Shown piece after piece: positions 46,777 to 54,745 of a stretch of DNA of 64,000 nt. The notes under the pieces were generated by a model that was given only the letters and a program-made list of their open reading frames with translations, did not search any database and was not told where the DNA came from. Position 1 is the stretch's first letter, and each line of letters opens with the position of its first letter. The stretch comes from Actinomadura livida (GTDB taxonomy: Bacteria > Actinomycetota > Actinomycetes > Streptosporangiales > Streptosporangiaceae), in NCBI RefSeq assembly GCF_014648675.1, contig NZ_BMRO01000018.1, forward strand, positions 37,188 through 101,187, given 5' to 3'. The position numbers and the translations under genes were made by a program.

Positions 46777-48350
46777 CGGAGCTGGCCGACGACCGCCCGG
46801 CACGCGAGACCACCTTCGCCGAGCTGGTCGCGGCCCGCGCGGATGACGACCGTATAGGCCTGTGCTTTGAGGACTCGTCCTGGACCTGGCGGGAGGTCGT
46901 CGCGGAGTGCCGCCTCCGCACCGCCCTCGCCGGCTCCGGCGGGCACGTCGGCCTGTTCCTGGAGAACGGCCCGGAGCACCTGTTCTGGCTGCTCGGCCTC
47001 GCCCTAGCCGGCGTCCCGGCGGTGGAACTGAACCCGACCCGCCGGGGCGCGGAACTGGCCCGCGACGTCACCCACACGGACTGCCGCCTCCTGGTCACCG
47101 AGCCGTCCCGGGCGGAGGCGCTCGACGGACTGACGGACCTCCCGTCCATGACCGTCGGCACCGCCGCCTATGCGGACCTGCTGGACGAGGCCGGCCCCGC
47201 CGAGATCGCCCCGGTCGACCCGAAGACGATCTTCTCCCTCGTGTTCACGTCCGGCACGACGTCCGCGCCCAAGGCGGTGATCTGCACCCAGGGCAGGCTG
47301 GGCCGGATCGCCGTCCAGCAGCGCGACCGGCGCGCCCTGACCAGGGACGACGTGTTCTACGTGGTCATGCCGATGTTCCACTCGAACGCCCTGATGGCCG
47401 GGATCGCCCCCGCCGTCGCGACGGGCGGCCGCATCGTCCTGCGCCGCAAGTTCTCGGCCTCGGGCTTCCTCCCGGACGTCCGCCGCCACGGCGTGACGTT
47501 CTTCAACTACGTCGGCAAGCCGCTCAGCTACATCCTGGCCACCACGGAGAAACCGGACGACGCCGACAACCCGCTGCGCATCGCGTTCGGCAACGAGGCC
47601 GCCGAGCCCGACATCCACGAGTTCGCCCGCCGCTTCGGCTGCACCGTCATCGACTCCTACGGCTCAAGCGAGGGCGAGATCCGCCTGAACCGCGTCCCGG
47701 GAACACCACCCGGCTCCCTGGGCGTCGCCGAACCCGGCACCCTGGTCATCGACCCGGACACCCTCCGCGAATGCCCACCCGCCAAGTTCGACGAGAACGG
47801 CGCGCTCCTCAATGCGGACGAAGCGATCGGCGAAATAGTCGACACCATGGGCGCCGCCAAGTTCGAGGGCTACTACAACAACCCCGAGGCGACGGCGAAA
47901 CGCGTCCGCAACGGCTGGACGTGGTCAGGCGACCTCGCCTACCGCGACGCAGACGGCTACTGGTACTTCGCAGGCCGCACCGACGACTGGCTGAGAGTGG
48001 ACGGCGAGAACATAGCGGCAGCCCCCGTCGAACGCCTCCTGTCCCGCTACGACCAGTTCGCAGACGTAGCGGTCTACGCCGTCCCAGACGAGCACGTAGG
48101 CGACCAGATAATGGCCGCCGTGACCCTGAGTCCAGACCAAGCCTTCGACGCGGCGTCCTTCGTGACCTTCCTAAAGGCCCAACCCGACCTCGGCACCAAG
48201 TGGACGCCCCGCTACATCCGCCTAATGGACGCCCTACCCCGCACCCCAACCAACAAGGTCCTCAAGCGCCCCCTGCGCGCCGAAGCCCGCGACACCACAG
48301 ACCCGCTCTACGAGCACCGCAACGGCACCTACGAACTCCGGACGCCTTGA
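46773..48350 (+). CDS. Acyl-CoA synthetase, FadD17-like
   Basis: A 525-residue AMP-forming ligase. P-loop FTSGTTSAPKAVICT, adenylation motif DSYGSSEGEIRLNR, and the hinge region GWTWSGDLAYRDADGYWYFA followed by NKVLKRPLRAE near the end. Among steroid-cluster ligases it matches FadD17-type enzymes, which activate cholesterol side-chain or ring-derived propionates. ATG 46773 overlaps the previous stop. The 3' part (from about 47700) uses A-ending codons (GTA, GCA, ATA, CTA, CCA) unlike the first part, which suggests a mosaic origin. Confidence 0.85.
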   Translation: MTELADDRPARETTFAELVAARADDDRIGLCFEDSSWTWREVVAECRLRTALAGSGGHVGLFLENGPEHLFWLLGLALAGVPAVELNPTRRGAELARDVTHTDCRLLVTEPSRAEALDGLTDLPSMTVGTAAYADLLDEAGPAEIAPVDPKTIFSLVFTSGTTSAPKAVICTQGRLGRIAVQQRDRRALTRDDVFYVVMPMFHSNALMAGIAPAVATGGRIVLRRKFSASGFLPDVRRHGVTFFNYVGKPLSYILATTEKPDDADNPLRIAFGNEAAEPDIHEFARRFGCTVIDSYGSSEGEIRLNRVPGTPPGSLGVAEPGTLVIDPDTLRECPPAKFDENGALLNADEAIGEIVDTMGAAKFEGYYNNPEATAKRVRNGWTWSGDLAYRDADGYWYFAGRTDDWLRVDGENIAAAPVERLLSRYDQFADVAVYAVPDEHVGDQIMAAVTLSPDQAFDAASFVTFLKAQPDLGTKWTPRYIRLMDALPRTPTNKVLKRPLRAEARDTTDPLYEHRNGTYELRTP

Positions 48351-48417
48351 GCCGACACCTCTGAGATCCCTCTCGTGACTGAGGTGAGGATGCCCCCTCC
48401 GTCGGGATACTGAGGGG

Positions 48418-49662
48418 ATGTCCGATCGGTTCCGCGGCTTTGGCCCATTCACACGGCTCCGTCCCTGTGCGGAGGACAGTCGTCTCGTGGACGTGCTGGT
48501 CGCCGCAGCGGTCGCCGTCCCGGTGTTCGTGCCGCTCGCCACCGCGCCGGTGGTGACGCCCCTGGGTGTGGTGTTCAATCTCGGCACGGTCGTGCCGCTG
48601 ATGTGGCGGCGGCGGGCGCCGTTCGCGGTCGCGCTGGTCGTCGCGTGCTTCGCCATGGCGGTCTCGCTGCATCACCGGCCGGGCCAGATGCTGCAGTACG
48701 GCGCGCTGGTGGCCGTCTACACCCTCGCCGACCTGGGGCGGCATCGCTGGCAGCGGTGGGGCTTCATCGGCGCGCTCGTGGCGTCGACCCCGCCCGGCGC
48801 GCTGCTCATCAAGGGCAACGACGCGGGCGAGTTCATGTTCACGCTGCTGCTGCCCATGACGGCGTTCCTGCTCGGCACGCTGGCGCGGACCGCGCGGGAG
48901 CGGTCGGACGCGCTCGTGGCGCGCTCCGCGCAGCTCGAACGCGAACGCGAGGCCGAGGCGGCGCGGGCGGCGGCGGAGGAACGGGCCCGCATCGCCCGCG
49001 ACATGCACGACGTCCTCGCGCATGCCGTCAGCATCATGGTGGTGCAGGCCGAGGCCGGCCCGGTGGTGGTCCGCACCGATCCCGACCGGGCCGAGCAGGC
49101 CTTCGACGCGATCGCCGGCGCGGGCCGGGACGCACTGGCCCAACTCCGCCGCATGCTGGGCGTCCTCAAGGAGGACCAGGACCACGGCGTACGCGCGCCC
49201 CAGCCGACCATCGCCGCGCTGCCCGGTCTCGTCGAGCACGTCAACGGCACGCGGGTCGACGTGCGGCTCACGGTCGAAGGCGTCGCCCGCGACCTCTACC
49301 CGGACGCGGACCTGGCGGCGTACCGCATCGTGCAGGAGGCGCTCACCAACACGGTCAAGCACGCCGGCGCGCGGGCGGCCGAGGTCCGGCTCCGCTGGAC
49401 CGACCACGGACTGGAGATCACGGTGACCGACGACGGGCAGGGCCACGACGGGCAGGGCCACGACGGGCAGGGCAACGACGGGCAGGGCAACGACGGGCAG
49501 GGCAACGACGGGGACCCGGGCTGGCGGCGGGGCGGCGACGGGCTCATCGGCATCCGGGAACGCGCCGCGGCCTGCGGCGGCACGGCGGAGGCCGGCCCCC
49601 TCCAGGGCGGCGGCTTCCGGGTCTTCGCCCGCCTTCCCTGCCCGGTGGCGGTGACCGCGTGA
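48418..49662 (+). CDS. Sensor histidine kinase, NarL-partner type (HisKA_3)
   Basis: A 414-residue kinase. Four or five membrane helices (about 20-155) are followed by a coiled linker (AQLEREREAEAARAAAEER) and the HisKA_3 motif RIARDMHDVLAHAVSIM with phospho-acceptor His198. The HATPase domain has the N-box in QEALTNTVKHAGA and DDGQG G1-box. There an in-frame repeat inserts about 25 residues (HDGQG/NDGQG units) before GDGLIGIRERAAACGG. It pairs with the regulator whose GTG overlaps its stop. Signal unknown; 7TM-like short loops suggest it senses the membrane. Confidence 0.9.
   Translation: MSDRFRGFGPFTRLRPCAEDSRLVDVLVAAAVAVPVFVPLATAPVVTPLGVVFNLGTVVPLMWRRRAPFAVALVVACFAMAVSLHHRPGQMLQYGALVAVYTLADLGRHRWQRWGFIGALVASTPPGALLIKGNDAGEFMFTLLLPMTAFLLGTLARTARERSDALVARSAQLEREREAEAARAAAEERARIARDMHDVLAHAVSIMVVQAEAGPVVVRTDPDRAEQAFDAIAGAGRDALAQLRRMLGVLKEDQDHGVRAPQPTIAALPGLVEHVNGTRVDVRLTVEGVARDLYPDADLAAYRIVQEALTNTVKHAGARAAEVRLRWTDHGLEITVTDDGQGHDGQGHDGQGNDGQGNDGQGNDGDPGWRRGGDGLIGIRERAAACGGTAEAGPLQGGGFRVFARLPCPVAVTA
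49426..49510. repeat. 15-bp tandem repeat in the kinase ATP-binding domain
   Basis: Units GGCCACGACGGGCAG (49441, 49456) and GGCAACGACGGGCAG (49471, 49486), with a fifth unit at 49501 that diverges in its last five bases, and a partial unit before them at 49426. In frame, they encode HDGQG/NDGQG repeats immediately after the native DDGQG G1 box. Confidence 0.95.
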
Positions 49663-50312
49663 TCGGGGTGGTGCTCGCCGACGACCAGGAACTCGTCCGC
49701 AGCGGCTTCGCGATGATCCTGGACGCGCAGCCCGACATCGAGGTGGTGGCCGAGGCGGGCGACGGCGCCGCCGCGATCGCCGCCGTGGACGAACACGACC
49801 CCGACGTCGTGCTGCTCGACATCCGCATGCCGGGCCTGGACGGCATCGAGGCCGCGAAGGCCGTGTGCGCCCGGAGCCGGACCCGCGCCATCATGCTCAC
49901 CACGTTCGACCAGGACGACTACGTCTACGACGCGCTCTACGCCGGGGCCAGCGGGTTCCTGCTCAAGGACGTCCGCCGCGACGACCTCGTGCACGCGGTC
50001 CGGGTGGTGTCGGCCGGGGAGTCGCTGCTCGCGCCCGCGATCACCCGCCGGCTCATCTCCGACATCACCCGCAACCGCCCGCGCGGCGGCACGACCGCCT
50101 CCGAGCGCCTGTCGGTCCTGACGGGACGGGAACGCGAGACCCTGCGCCTGCTCGGCCGCGGACTGTCGAACGCCGAGATCGCCGCCGCCATGGTCGTCAG
50201 CGAGCACACCGTGAAGACCCACGTGAGCAACGTCCTGGCGAAGCTCGGCATCCGCGACCGCGTCCAGGCCGTGATCGCCGCGTACGAGACCCGGCTGATC
50301 GAACCCTCCTGA
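49659..50312 (+). CDS. NarL/LuxR-type response regulator
   Basis: A 217-residue regulator. Receiver domain: acidic pair D8/D9, phospho-acceptor Asp54 in VVLLDIRMPG, Lys in GFLLKDV. C-terminal LuxR helix-turn-helix: LTGRERETLRLLGRGLSNAE and VSEHTVKTHVSNVLAKLG. GTG 49659 overlaps the kinase stop (GTGA), so the pair is a two-component system. A possible target is the membrane-protein gene 138 bp downstream. Confidence 0.92.
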   Translation: MIGVVLADDQELVRSGFAMILDAQPDIEVVAEAGDGAAAIAAVDEHDPDVVLLDIRMPGLDGIEAAKAVCARSRTRAIMLTTFDQDDYVYDALYAGASGFLLKDVRRDDLVHAVRVVSAGESLLAPAITRRLISDITRNRPRGGTTASERLSVLTGRERETLRLLGRGLSNAEIAAAMVVSEHTVKTHVSNVLAKLGIRDRVQAVIAAYETRLIEPS

Positions 50313-50450
50313 CGGGGGAGCGGAGCCCCGGTCCTCCCTCGCGCGACCGATGCCCGAAGACCCCTCGCGCCGGCGATCCGCCCCGGGCCGCCGTCCCCGC
50401 AGGATCGAGACCGTGCAGAACGCAGGACTCGACCCCCGGGAGAACCGCAC

Positions 50451-51083
50451 ATGACCAGGATCGCCTTCCATCTCGCCCCCGCCCTCATGCTCGCCTACGG
50501 TGTCGTCCGGCTCATCGACGGCCGTGACGGGGAGCACGGGCCCGGACCCGCCTGGACGGTGGGGCATCTCATCTTCCTAGGCTCCCTCCTGCTGTACGGC
50601 GGGGTGATCGCGGGCCTTTACCGGCGCCTCCGCGCCATACCGGGCGGCACCGCACACCGGATCGCGGCGGGCGTGCTGACCGCGACTGCCGCTTTCGGCC
50701 TGGCGACGTTCATCCGCGTAGCGGTCGTCGACATCGTCGTCGGCCTGCGGGCCGCCGACAACGCCGAGAAGAGCGTCCTCGCCGACCGGTACGCCGACGT
50801 CCCCGCCGTGCTGCCCCAGGCGATCTACGAGATCGGCCCGGCCTTGTTCATGCTCGGCCTGGTCGCGCTGCTCGTCCAGGTCGCGGTCGCCACCCCGGGA
50901 CGCACCGCGGCGGCCGCACTGAGCCCCGCCCTGACCGTCCTCGCGTTCGCGTCCATCATGCTCAACCTGGACCTGCTCCCGGCAGGCGCGGTCCTGATCT
51001 GGCTCGCGCTGCTCCCATTCACCCGCGAGCAGAACCACCTCCCCACCTCCCAGACCGGCCGGCCCCAGGTGGCGGCCCGATAG
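50451..51083 (+). CDS. Integral membrane protein of unknown function
   Basis: A 210-residue protein with about six hydrophobic helices (residues 5-20, 38-57, 70-90, 92-104, 122-146, 158-195). The extramembrane loop ADNAEKSVLADRYADVPAVL is the most polar part. No cofactor or family motif recognised. AGAACCGCAC precedes ATG 50451; the two-component genes are upstream on the same strand, so this is a candidate target. Confidence 0.65.
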   Translation: MTRIAFHLAPALMLAYGVVRLIDGRDGEHGPGPAWTVGHLIFLGSLLLYGGVIAGLYRRLRAIPGGTAHRIAAGVLTATAAFGLATFIRVAVVDIVVGLRAADNAEKSVLADRYADVPAVLPQAIYEIGPALFMLGLVALLVQVAVATPGRTAAAALSPALTVLAFASIMLNLDLLPAGAVLIWLALLPFTREQNHLPTSQTGRPQVAAR

Positions 51084-51137
51084 CCAGCGGTGACCGGGGA
51101 TGCGGACGGGTACACGCCCAGGCATGCCGACGGCTTC

Positions 51138-51485
51138 TCAGCGGGCCTGGCGCTCGTACTCGTCCCACAGCCCGAGCGACTCGATCAGCACGTCTTCGAG
51201 CTGAACGGCCGCCGCCCGATACGCCTCGGCCCGCCCGGCGCACACCCCCGCGTCCCACATCCGGCCGCGCCGCCGCCAGACCCGCGATCGCGCCGCCTCC
51301 ATCTCCGCGAGCCGCCGCCATGCCCGCGCCTCGCCGGGGAACATGTCGAACGCCCTGCGCGCCTCCGCCTCGACGGCGGCGAAGAGGAACACCGCCTCCG
51401 GGTACTCGGCCCGCTCGGCAGGACGGCCCGGCTCACGATTCCGGCGACCCGCCCACACAGCGCGCAGCGAGCGCACGGCGATCAT
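51138..51485 (-). CDS. Hypothetical helical protein
   Basis: A 115-residue, Arg/Glu/Ala-rich, mostly helical protein (YPEAVFLFAAVEAEARRAFD, WRRLAEMEAARSRVWRRRGR). ATG 51485 overlaps the stop of the ATPase-domain gene (ATGA), making it the last of a three-gene minus-strand cluster. I do not recognise a family. Confidence 0.55.
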   Translation of the reverse strand: MIAVRSLRAVWAGRRNREPGRPAERAEYPEAVFLFAAVEAEARRAFDMFPGEARAWRRLAEMEAARSRVWRRRGRMWDAGVCAGRAEAYRAAAVQLEDVLIESLGLWDEYERQAR

Positions 51486-51892
51486 CGGACGACCTCGAAC
51501 CACACGGTGTGGCGCCCGTCCTCGCCGCGCAGGGTGCCCCAGCGTCCGGCCAGTTCCCGCACCATGAGCAGCCCGCGCCCGCACTCGTCCCATGCCGAGC
51601 CCTCCGCGGGGATCATCGGATGGCCCCGTGACCCGCCGTCGTCCTGGATCTCCACCCGCAGCCGCCCCGCCGACACGAGCACGGTGACGCACACTCCACC
51701 ACCGGGCCTGCCACTGGCGCTGTGCCGGACGGCGTTGGTAGCGATCTCGCAGACCATCAGGCCGACGTCGTCCAAATCGAAGCCGCCCGCGCACCCGCAC
51801 AGCGCCTTCCGGACCCGCGCGCGAACCTCCCTGACGTCGAGGACACCGGACGAGCACATGCGCTCGGTGCGTCCCCCTTCCCAGACGATCAC
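51482..51892 (-). CDS. ATP-binding protein, anti-sigma regulatory type
   Basis: A 136-residue HATPase_c domain protein of the RsbW/AbaA-like class. N-box VCEIATNAVRHSASGRPGGG, G1 VEIQDDGGSRG, G2 GRGLLMVRELAGRWG. GTG 51892 overlaps the previous gene's TGA, and its own stop overlaps the next start, so the three genes are coupled. Such proteins are regular members of WhiJ-type clusters with XRE/DUF5753 and DUF397 genes, as found divergently here. Confidence 0.85.
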   Translation of the reverse strand: MIVWEGGRTERMCSSGVLDVREVRARVRKALCGCAGGFDLDDVGLMVCEIATNAVRHSASGRPGGGVCVTVLVSAGRLRVEIQDDGGSRGHPMIPAEGSAWDECGRGLLMVRELAGRWGTLRGEDGRHTVWFEVVR

Positions 51893-52206
51893 CGCGTCAC
51901 CCCGGCGATCAGCTCCGCCGCGACCCGCTCCGCCGCGGCCGGCGTTCGATGAGCGGCGTCCCACAGATAGGACCACCCGCGCCCGGCCTGGACGACGAGG
52001 ACGGCCAACGACCGCCGCCGCGACACCACCGGCACCGACAACACCGGCTCGGCCCGCCCGTCCAGATACAACACGGACCCCCGCCCGAGGCTCCGCAGGC
52101 TCACCATCAGCCTGACCAGCAACTCCAGCCGGTGAGCCGTCGCCGCCGGTACCGGCCTCCACTCCATGTGCCCACCAGAAGGCGAGCACTTGGATAGGTT
52201 CGACAT
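51889..52206 (-). CDS. Hypothetical protein of WhiJ-type cluster
   Basis: A 105-residue protein: MSNLSKCSPSGGHMEWRPVP then VLYLDGRAEPVLSVPVVSRR and a C-terminal Trp-containing helix (WSYLWDAAHRTPAAAERVAA). AAGGAG lies 9 nt before ATG 52206. First gene of the three-gene minus-strand cluster, divergent from the truncated DUF5753 gene. Family uncertain. Confidence 0.6.
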   Translation of the reverse strand: MSNLSKCSPSGGHMEWRPVPAATAHRLELLVRLMVSLRSLGRGSVLYLDGRAEPVLSVPVVSRRRSLAVLVVQAGRGWSYLWDAAHRTPAAAERVAAELIAGVTR

Positions 52207-52349
52207 GGATCCGACTCCTTTCCAGTCGGGTCAAGGCCCCCGGGCCGGTGGTGCTAGCACCGCCCCGGGGCCGCTCCGTTTCCTTGCTGAATGCCTGCGG
52301 TCGACCGACGTCCTGCGGCACGCTCTGCAAAGGATGCATTACTAAGCGT

Positions 52350-52838
52350 GTGCATGGCTACGCACGAGCCGCCATCACCGGTGCCTTCCCAGAGTCGTCC
52401 AATGAGGAGATCGAAAGCAGAGTTGGAGCGAGGATGCAGAGGCAAGCGGCCCTCGCGAGGGACATGCCCTTGAAACTGTGGGCCATCGTGGACGAAGCCG
52501 CAGTTCGTCGCGTTGTGGGTGGTCGGGAAGTCATGCGGGAGCAGCTCGATCACCTGCAGGAGGCGGCAGCGTGCTCGAACGTCCATCTTCAGGTGATCCC
52601 GTTCGACGTGGGCAGCCACCCGGGTATGCCCGGCTCCTTCGTGGTCATGAACTTCGCCGAGGATGTCGGGCCCGACGTCGTGTACCTCGAAAGTCAGGCA
52701 GGGGAAATTTTCCTGGAGGAAGAGACCGATCTCGCCCGGTATAACGTGGTGAGTACGCATCTCCGTGCAGTAGCGCTCAGTCCGAGCGCGTCCGCCTCGC
52801 TGATTGCTGCAGTCGCGGAAGACCTCCGGCCGGGATGA
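52350..52838 (+). pseudogene. Truncated XRE/DUF5753 regulator (lost DNA-binding domain)
   Basis: The frame preserves the DUF5753 sensory domain: GYARAAITGAFPESSNEEIE, LKLWAIVDEAAVRRVVGGRE, VHLQVIPFDVGSHPGMPGSF and the final EDLRPG. Intact members carry an N-terminal helix-turn-helix of about 80-100 residues and a linker before GYARAAITG. Here the upstream frame (from 52248) bears no resemblance and the divergent gene begins at 52206, so the helix-turn-helix and linker are missing. GTG 52350 is the nearest in-frame start. It may be a decayed gene or an effector-only protein; DUF397 follows 7 bp later. Confidence 0.7.
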
Positions 52839-52845
52839 GGAGCAA

Positions 52846-53049
52846 ATGACCTTGCGGCATGTCTCACCAGGTGCCCAGTGGCGCAAAAGTGACCGGAGCG
52901 GCAGCGGTAACTGCGTCGAGGTCGCTGACCTGCGGGCGGGTGTTGGCGTGAGGGATGGCAAGGTTCCTGATACAGGCCACCTGGTTGTCACTCGTGAGGC
53001 GTGGACCGCTTTCGTCGCTGAGGTGCAGGCTGGTCGTTACGACCTCTAG
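52846..53049 (+). CDS. DUF397 domain protein
   Basis: A 67-residue DUF397 protein with the family blocks WRKSDRSGSGNCVEVADL, GVGVRDGKVPDTGHL and WTAFVAEVQAGRYDL. GAGGAG precedes ATG 52846. It pairs with XRE/DUF5753 regulators in actinomycetes, where it acts as a small partner; here its partner is truncated. Intact and likely expressed from the same transcript. Confidence 0.9.
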   Translation: MTLRHVSPGAQWRKSDRSGSGNCVEVADLRAGVGVRDGKVPDTGHLVVTREAWTAFVAEVQAGRYDL

Positions 53050-53098
53050 GCCGGGTGCTGCGGCAGGTGGTCCGGCTGGGCTCGCGGAGAATGGGCGC

Positions 53099-53575
53099 AT
53101 GTATTGCCTTGAGGCGGTCATCGGCGGCGAACTCGTGCTTCGGGTGCTGGCTGCGGATGTTTCCGAGGCGCGCGTCGTTCCCCTCGGCCAGGATCTTTCG
53201 CTCCTGCCCATGACCGACGTTCTGTTCGATGCGGTCACGGTTGCCGGGGCGCCCGGGCTCGATGGGTTCTGGAAGGCGCCCGCAGGTTTCGGGCGCGCCC
53301 TGGCCGAATGTTCGGTGAGCGGACCGGTGGCCTACGTCGAGGCCGACTACTTCGGCGGGACGGGGACGCAGGCCGCGCAGGTCTGGGACGCGGGTAAGGC
53401 GGTCCTCGGCCCCCTGCGCCTGGGCGAGCGGGAATCGTTCGCGGCCGTCGGCAGCCCGATCTCCCAGGCGCTCCGGCGGCTCGGGGTCGCCAAAGGCGAT
53501 CACTTCGACGAGTTCGACGCCGTCGGGCTCGGGCGTCACCGCCGTACCGACGACTGGGCGACGCTCTTGAACTGA
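53099..53575 (+). CDS. Hypothetical protein
   Basis: A 158-residue protein with MYCLEAVIGGELVLRVLAAD, GGTGTQAAQVWDAGKAVLGP and a C-terminal GDHFDEFDAVGLGRHRRTDD. No transmembrane segment or signal. It is 50 bp after DUF397 on the same strand. I do not recognise the family; the repeated small-residue/strand pattern suggests an alpha/beta fold. Short proteins at such positions can be immunity or partner factors, but nothing here shows it. Confidence 0.6.
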   Translation: MYCLEAVIGGELVLRVLAADVSEARVVPLGQDLSLLPMTDVLFDAVTVAGAPGLDGFWKAPAGFGRALAECSVSGPVAYVEADYFGGTGTQAAQVWDAGKAVLGPLRLGERESFAAVGSPISQALRRLGVAKGDHFDEFDAVGLGRHRRTDDWATLLN

Positions 53576-53591
53576 GTGCGGGTGGACCCGT

Positions 53592-53714
53592 TCAGGGGTG
53601 CAAGGTGGGGCGGTAGGCGAGTTCCTGGATGCGGCCGTCGAGGGTTCGGTGGTCGATCAGTTCCAGGTCGAAGTCGGGGGCGTCCGCGAAGTAGAGGATC
53701 TCGGGGCGGGTCAA
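53592..53714 (-). CDS. 40-residue small ORF coupled to the SepF-like gene
   Basis: TTG 53714 overlaps the TGA of the SepF-like gene (TTGA) and begins a 40-codon frame (TRPEILYFADAPDFDLELID, then ...LAYRPTLHP) ending at TGA 53592. Its coding character is supported by G/C third positions and the overlap; the peptide is acidic-aromatic with no known motif. It lies within the tail of the operon and is too short for routine gene calling. Confidence 0.5.
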   Translation of the reverse strand: MTRPEILYFADAPDFDLELIDHRTLDGRIQELAYRPTLHP

Positions 53715-53974
53715 TCGGTGAGGTGGGCTAGGTCGGGGATGTGGGCGGGGGCTATGCGGGGGGTGGCCGGGGGCTGGAGGAGGAAGATCCTTCGGTCCAG
53801 GCGTTCCATGTCGCCGCCTCGGCCGCAGATCAGGCCGGCGCAGAAGTCCACCATCTGCCGGGCCGCCTCATCGGTCAGTTGGGTGAGGTCCATGAGGACC
53901 GGGACGTCCTTGCGGAAGAAGTGCCCGATGTGGAGCGCCTCGTTGTAGTCCTTCGGGCGAAGCGTTTTGATCAC
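53711..53974 (-). CDS. SepF-like short protein
   Basis: An 87-residue protein with the SepF/DUF552 signature: VIKTLRPKDYNEALHIGHFF, KDVPVLMDLTQLTDEAARQM, and VDFCAGLICGRGGDMERLD. SepF tethers FtsZ to the membrane in actinobacteria, but this protein lacks the N-terminal amphipathic membrane-targeting helix, so it is a short paralogue, probably with another role. GTG 53974 overlaps the stop of an upstream truncated frame (GTGA), showing translational coupling to it. Confidence 0.82.
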   Translation of the reverse strand: MIKTLRPKDYNEALHIGHFFRKDVPVLMDLTQLTDEAARQMVDFCAGLICGRGGDMERLDRRIFLLQPPATPRIAPAHIPDLAHLTD

Positions 53975-54278
53975 ACATCCAGTCTCTCCACGCCCTCGCC
54001 GATTGCAAGACGACCCTGCCGGGTCGCCGAGGTCAGAAGTGGACGCGGCTCGTCCATCGTCCGTGCGCCCCAGCGGCCGAGCGCGACCAGCGCCCGGCTC
54101 CAGGTCGCGTCCTTGTCGGTGAGCTCGTGGACGGCCGCGCACCATCTGCTGAGCGGGAAACGCGTGTCGCAGCGCCGTTCCGTGGTTCCTGTTTCGGTGG
54201 GTTTTGGTGTTTCGGGTGGCTTGCTTCGGCTTCGTCGTGGCTTGAGCCGGTCGTAGAGCAGCGGTGGTTCCGTGGTCC
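53971..54278 (-). pseudogene. 3' remnant of a gene once coupled to the SepF-like gene
   Basis: A frame reads ...LLYDRLKPRRSRSKPPETPK and ...SRWCAAVHELTDKDATWSRA then LVALGRWGARTMDEPRPLL, ending TGA at 53971 that overlaps the sepF start. It is closed upstream by a TAA near 54278, with no start codon in between. The coupled end argues it was once a real gene whose 5' part was removed or replaced by the sequence beyond 54280. Its identity is not recognised. Confidence 0.5.
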
Positions 54279-54745
54279 CTTATGTTGCGCTGGTCTTTTA
54301 TCGGAATGGTGTGGTTGCGGTGGGTGCCCGGCTGAGGTGGCCCCTGGCTGGTTGGTGCGGACGTGCGGGTTGTCGTGGGCTCAGGTCACTTCGGCTGAGG
54401 TCGCTGGTTCCTGGTGGGGTGGTCTCGTTCAGGTTGGTGCGGGGTCTGTCGGTGTTGCCCTGCCCCCGGTGCTGGTGTGCGGATCGGTGCGGCTCGTCGC
54501 CGCTGCGTCCCCCGGCCGTCGCCTGGCGTGGTTCGGCTGACGGTGGCCGGTGGCCGACGTGGGTGCGTGCCCATGCGGCCGCGCTGCGGCTGGACGTCTT
54601 GTGGGTGCTGCTGACCCGTGAAATGTTCCCTGGTTGATCAATTCTGATCGGTACTTCATTTCCGGGACTCGGACTTTCCTTGAGGTCTTAGAATTCTCAC
54701 CTCTGGACACTGCTGCATCGGGTGATTGTTCGATAACATTGAGTC
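54279..54745. other. Gene-free interval before the 13E12-type gene
   Basis: About 470 bp with no convincing frame on either strand. It is richer in GT and GTTGC/GGTTG-type runs than its neighbours and falls where the upstream gene of sepF is broken. The last 80 bp before 54746 include a promoter-like AT-rich stretch (TTGTTCGATAACATT). Confidence 0.5.
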
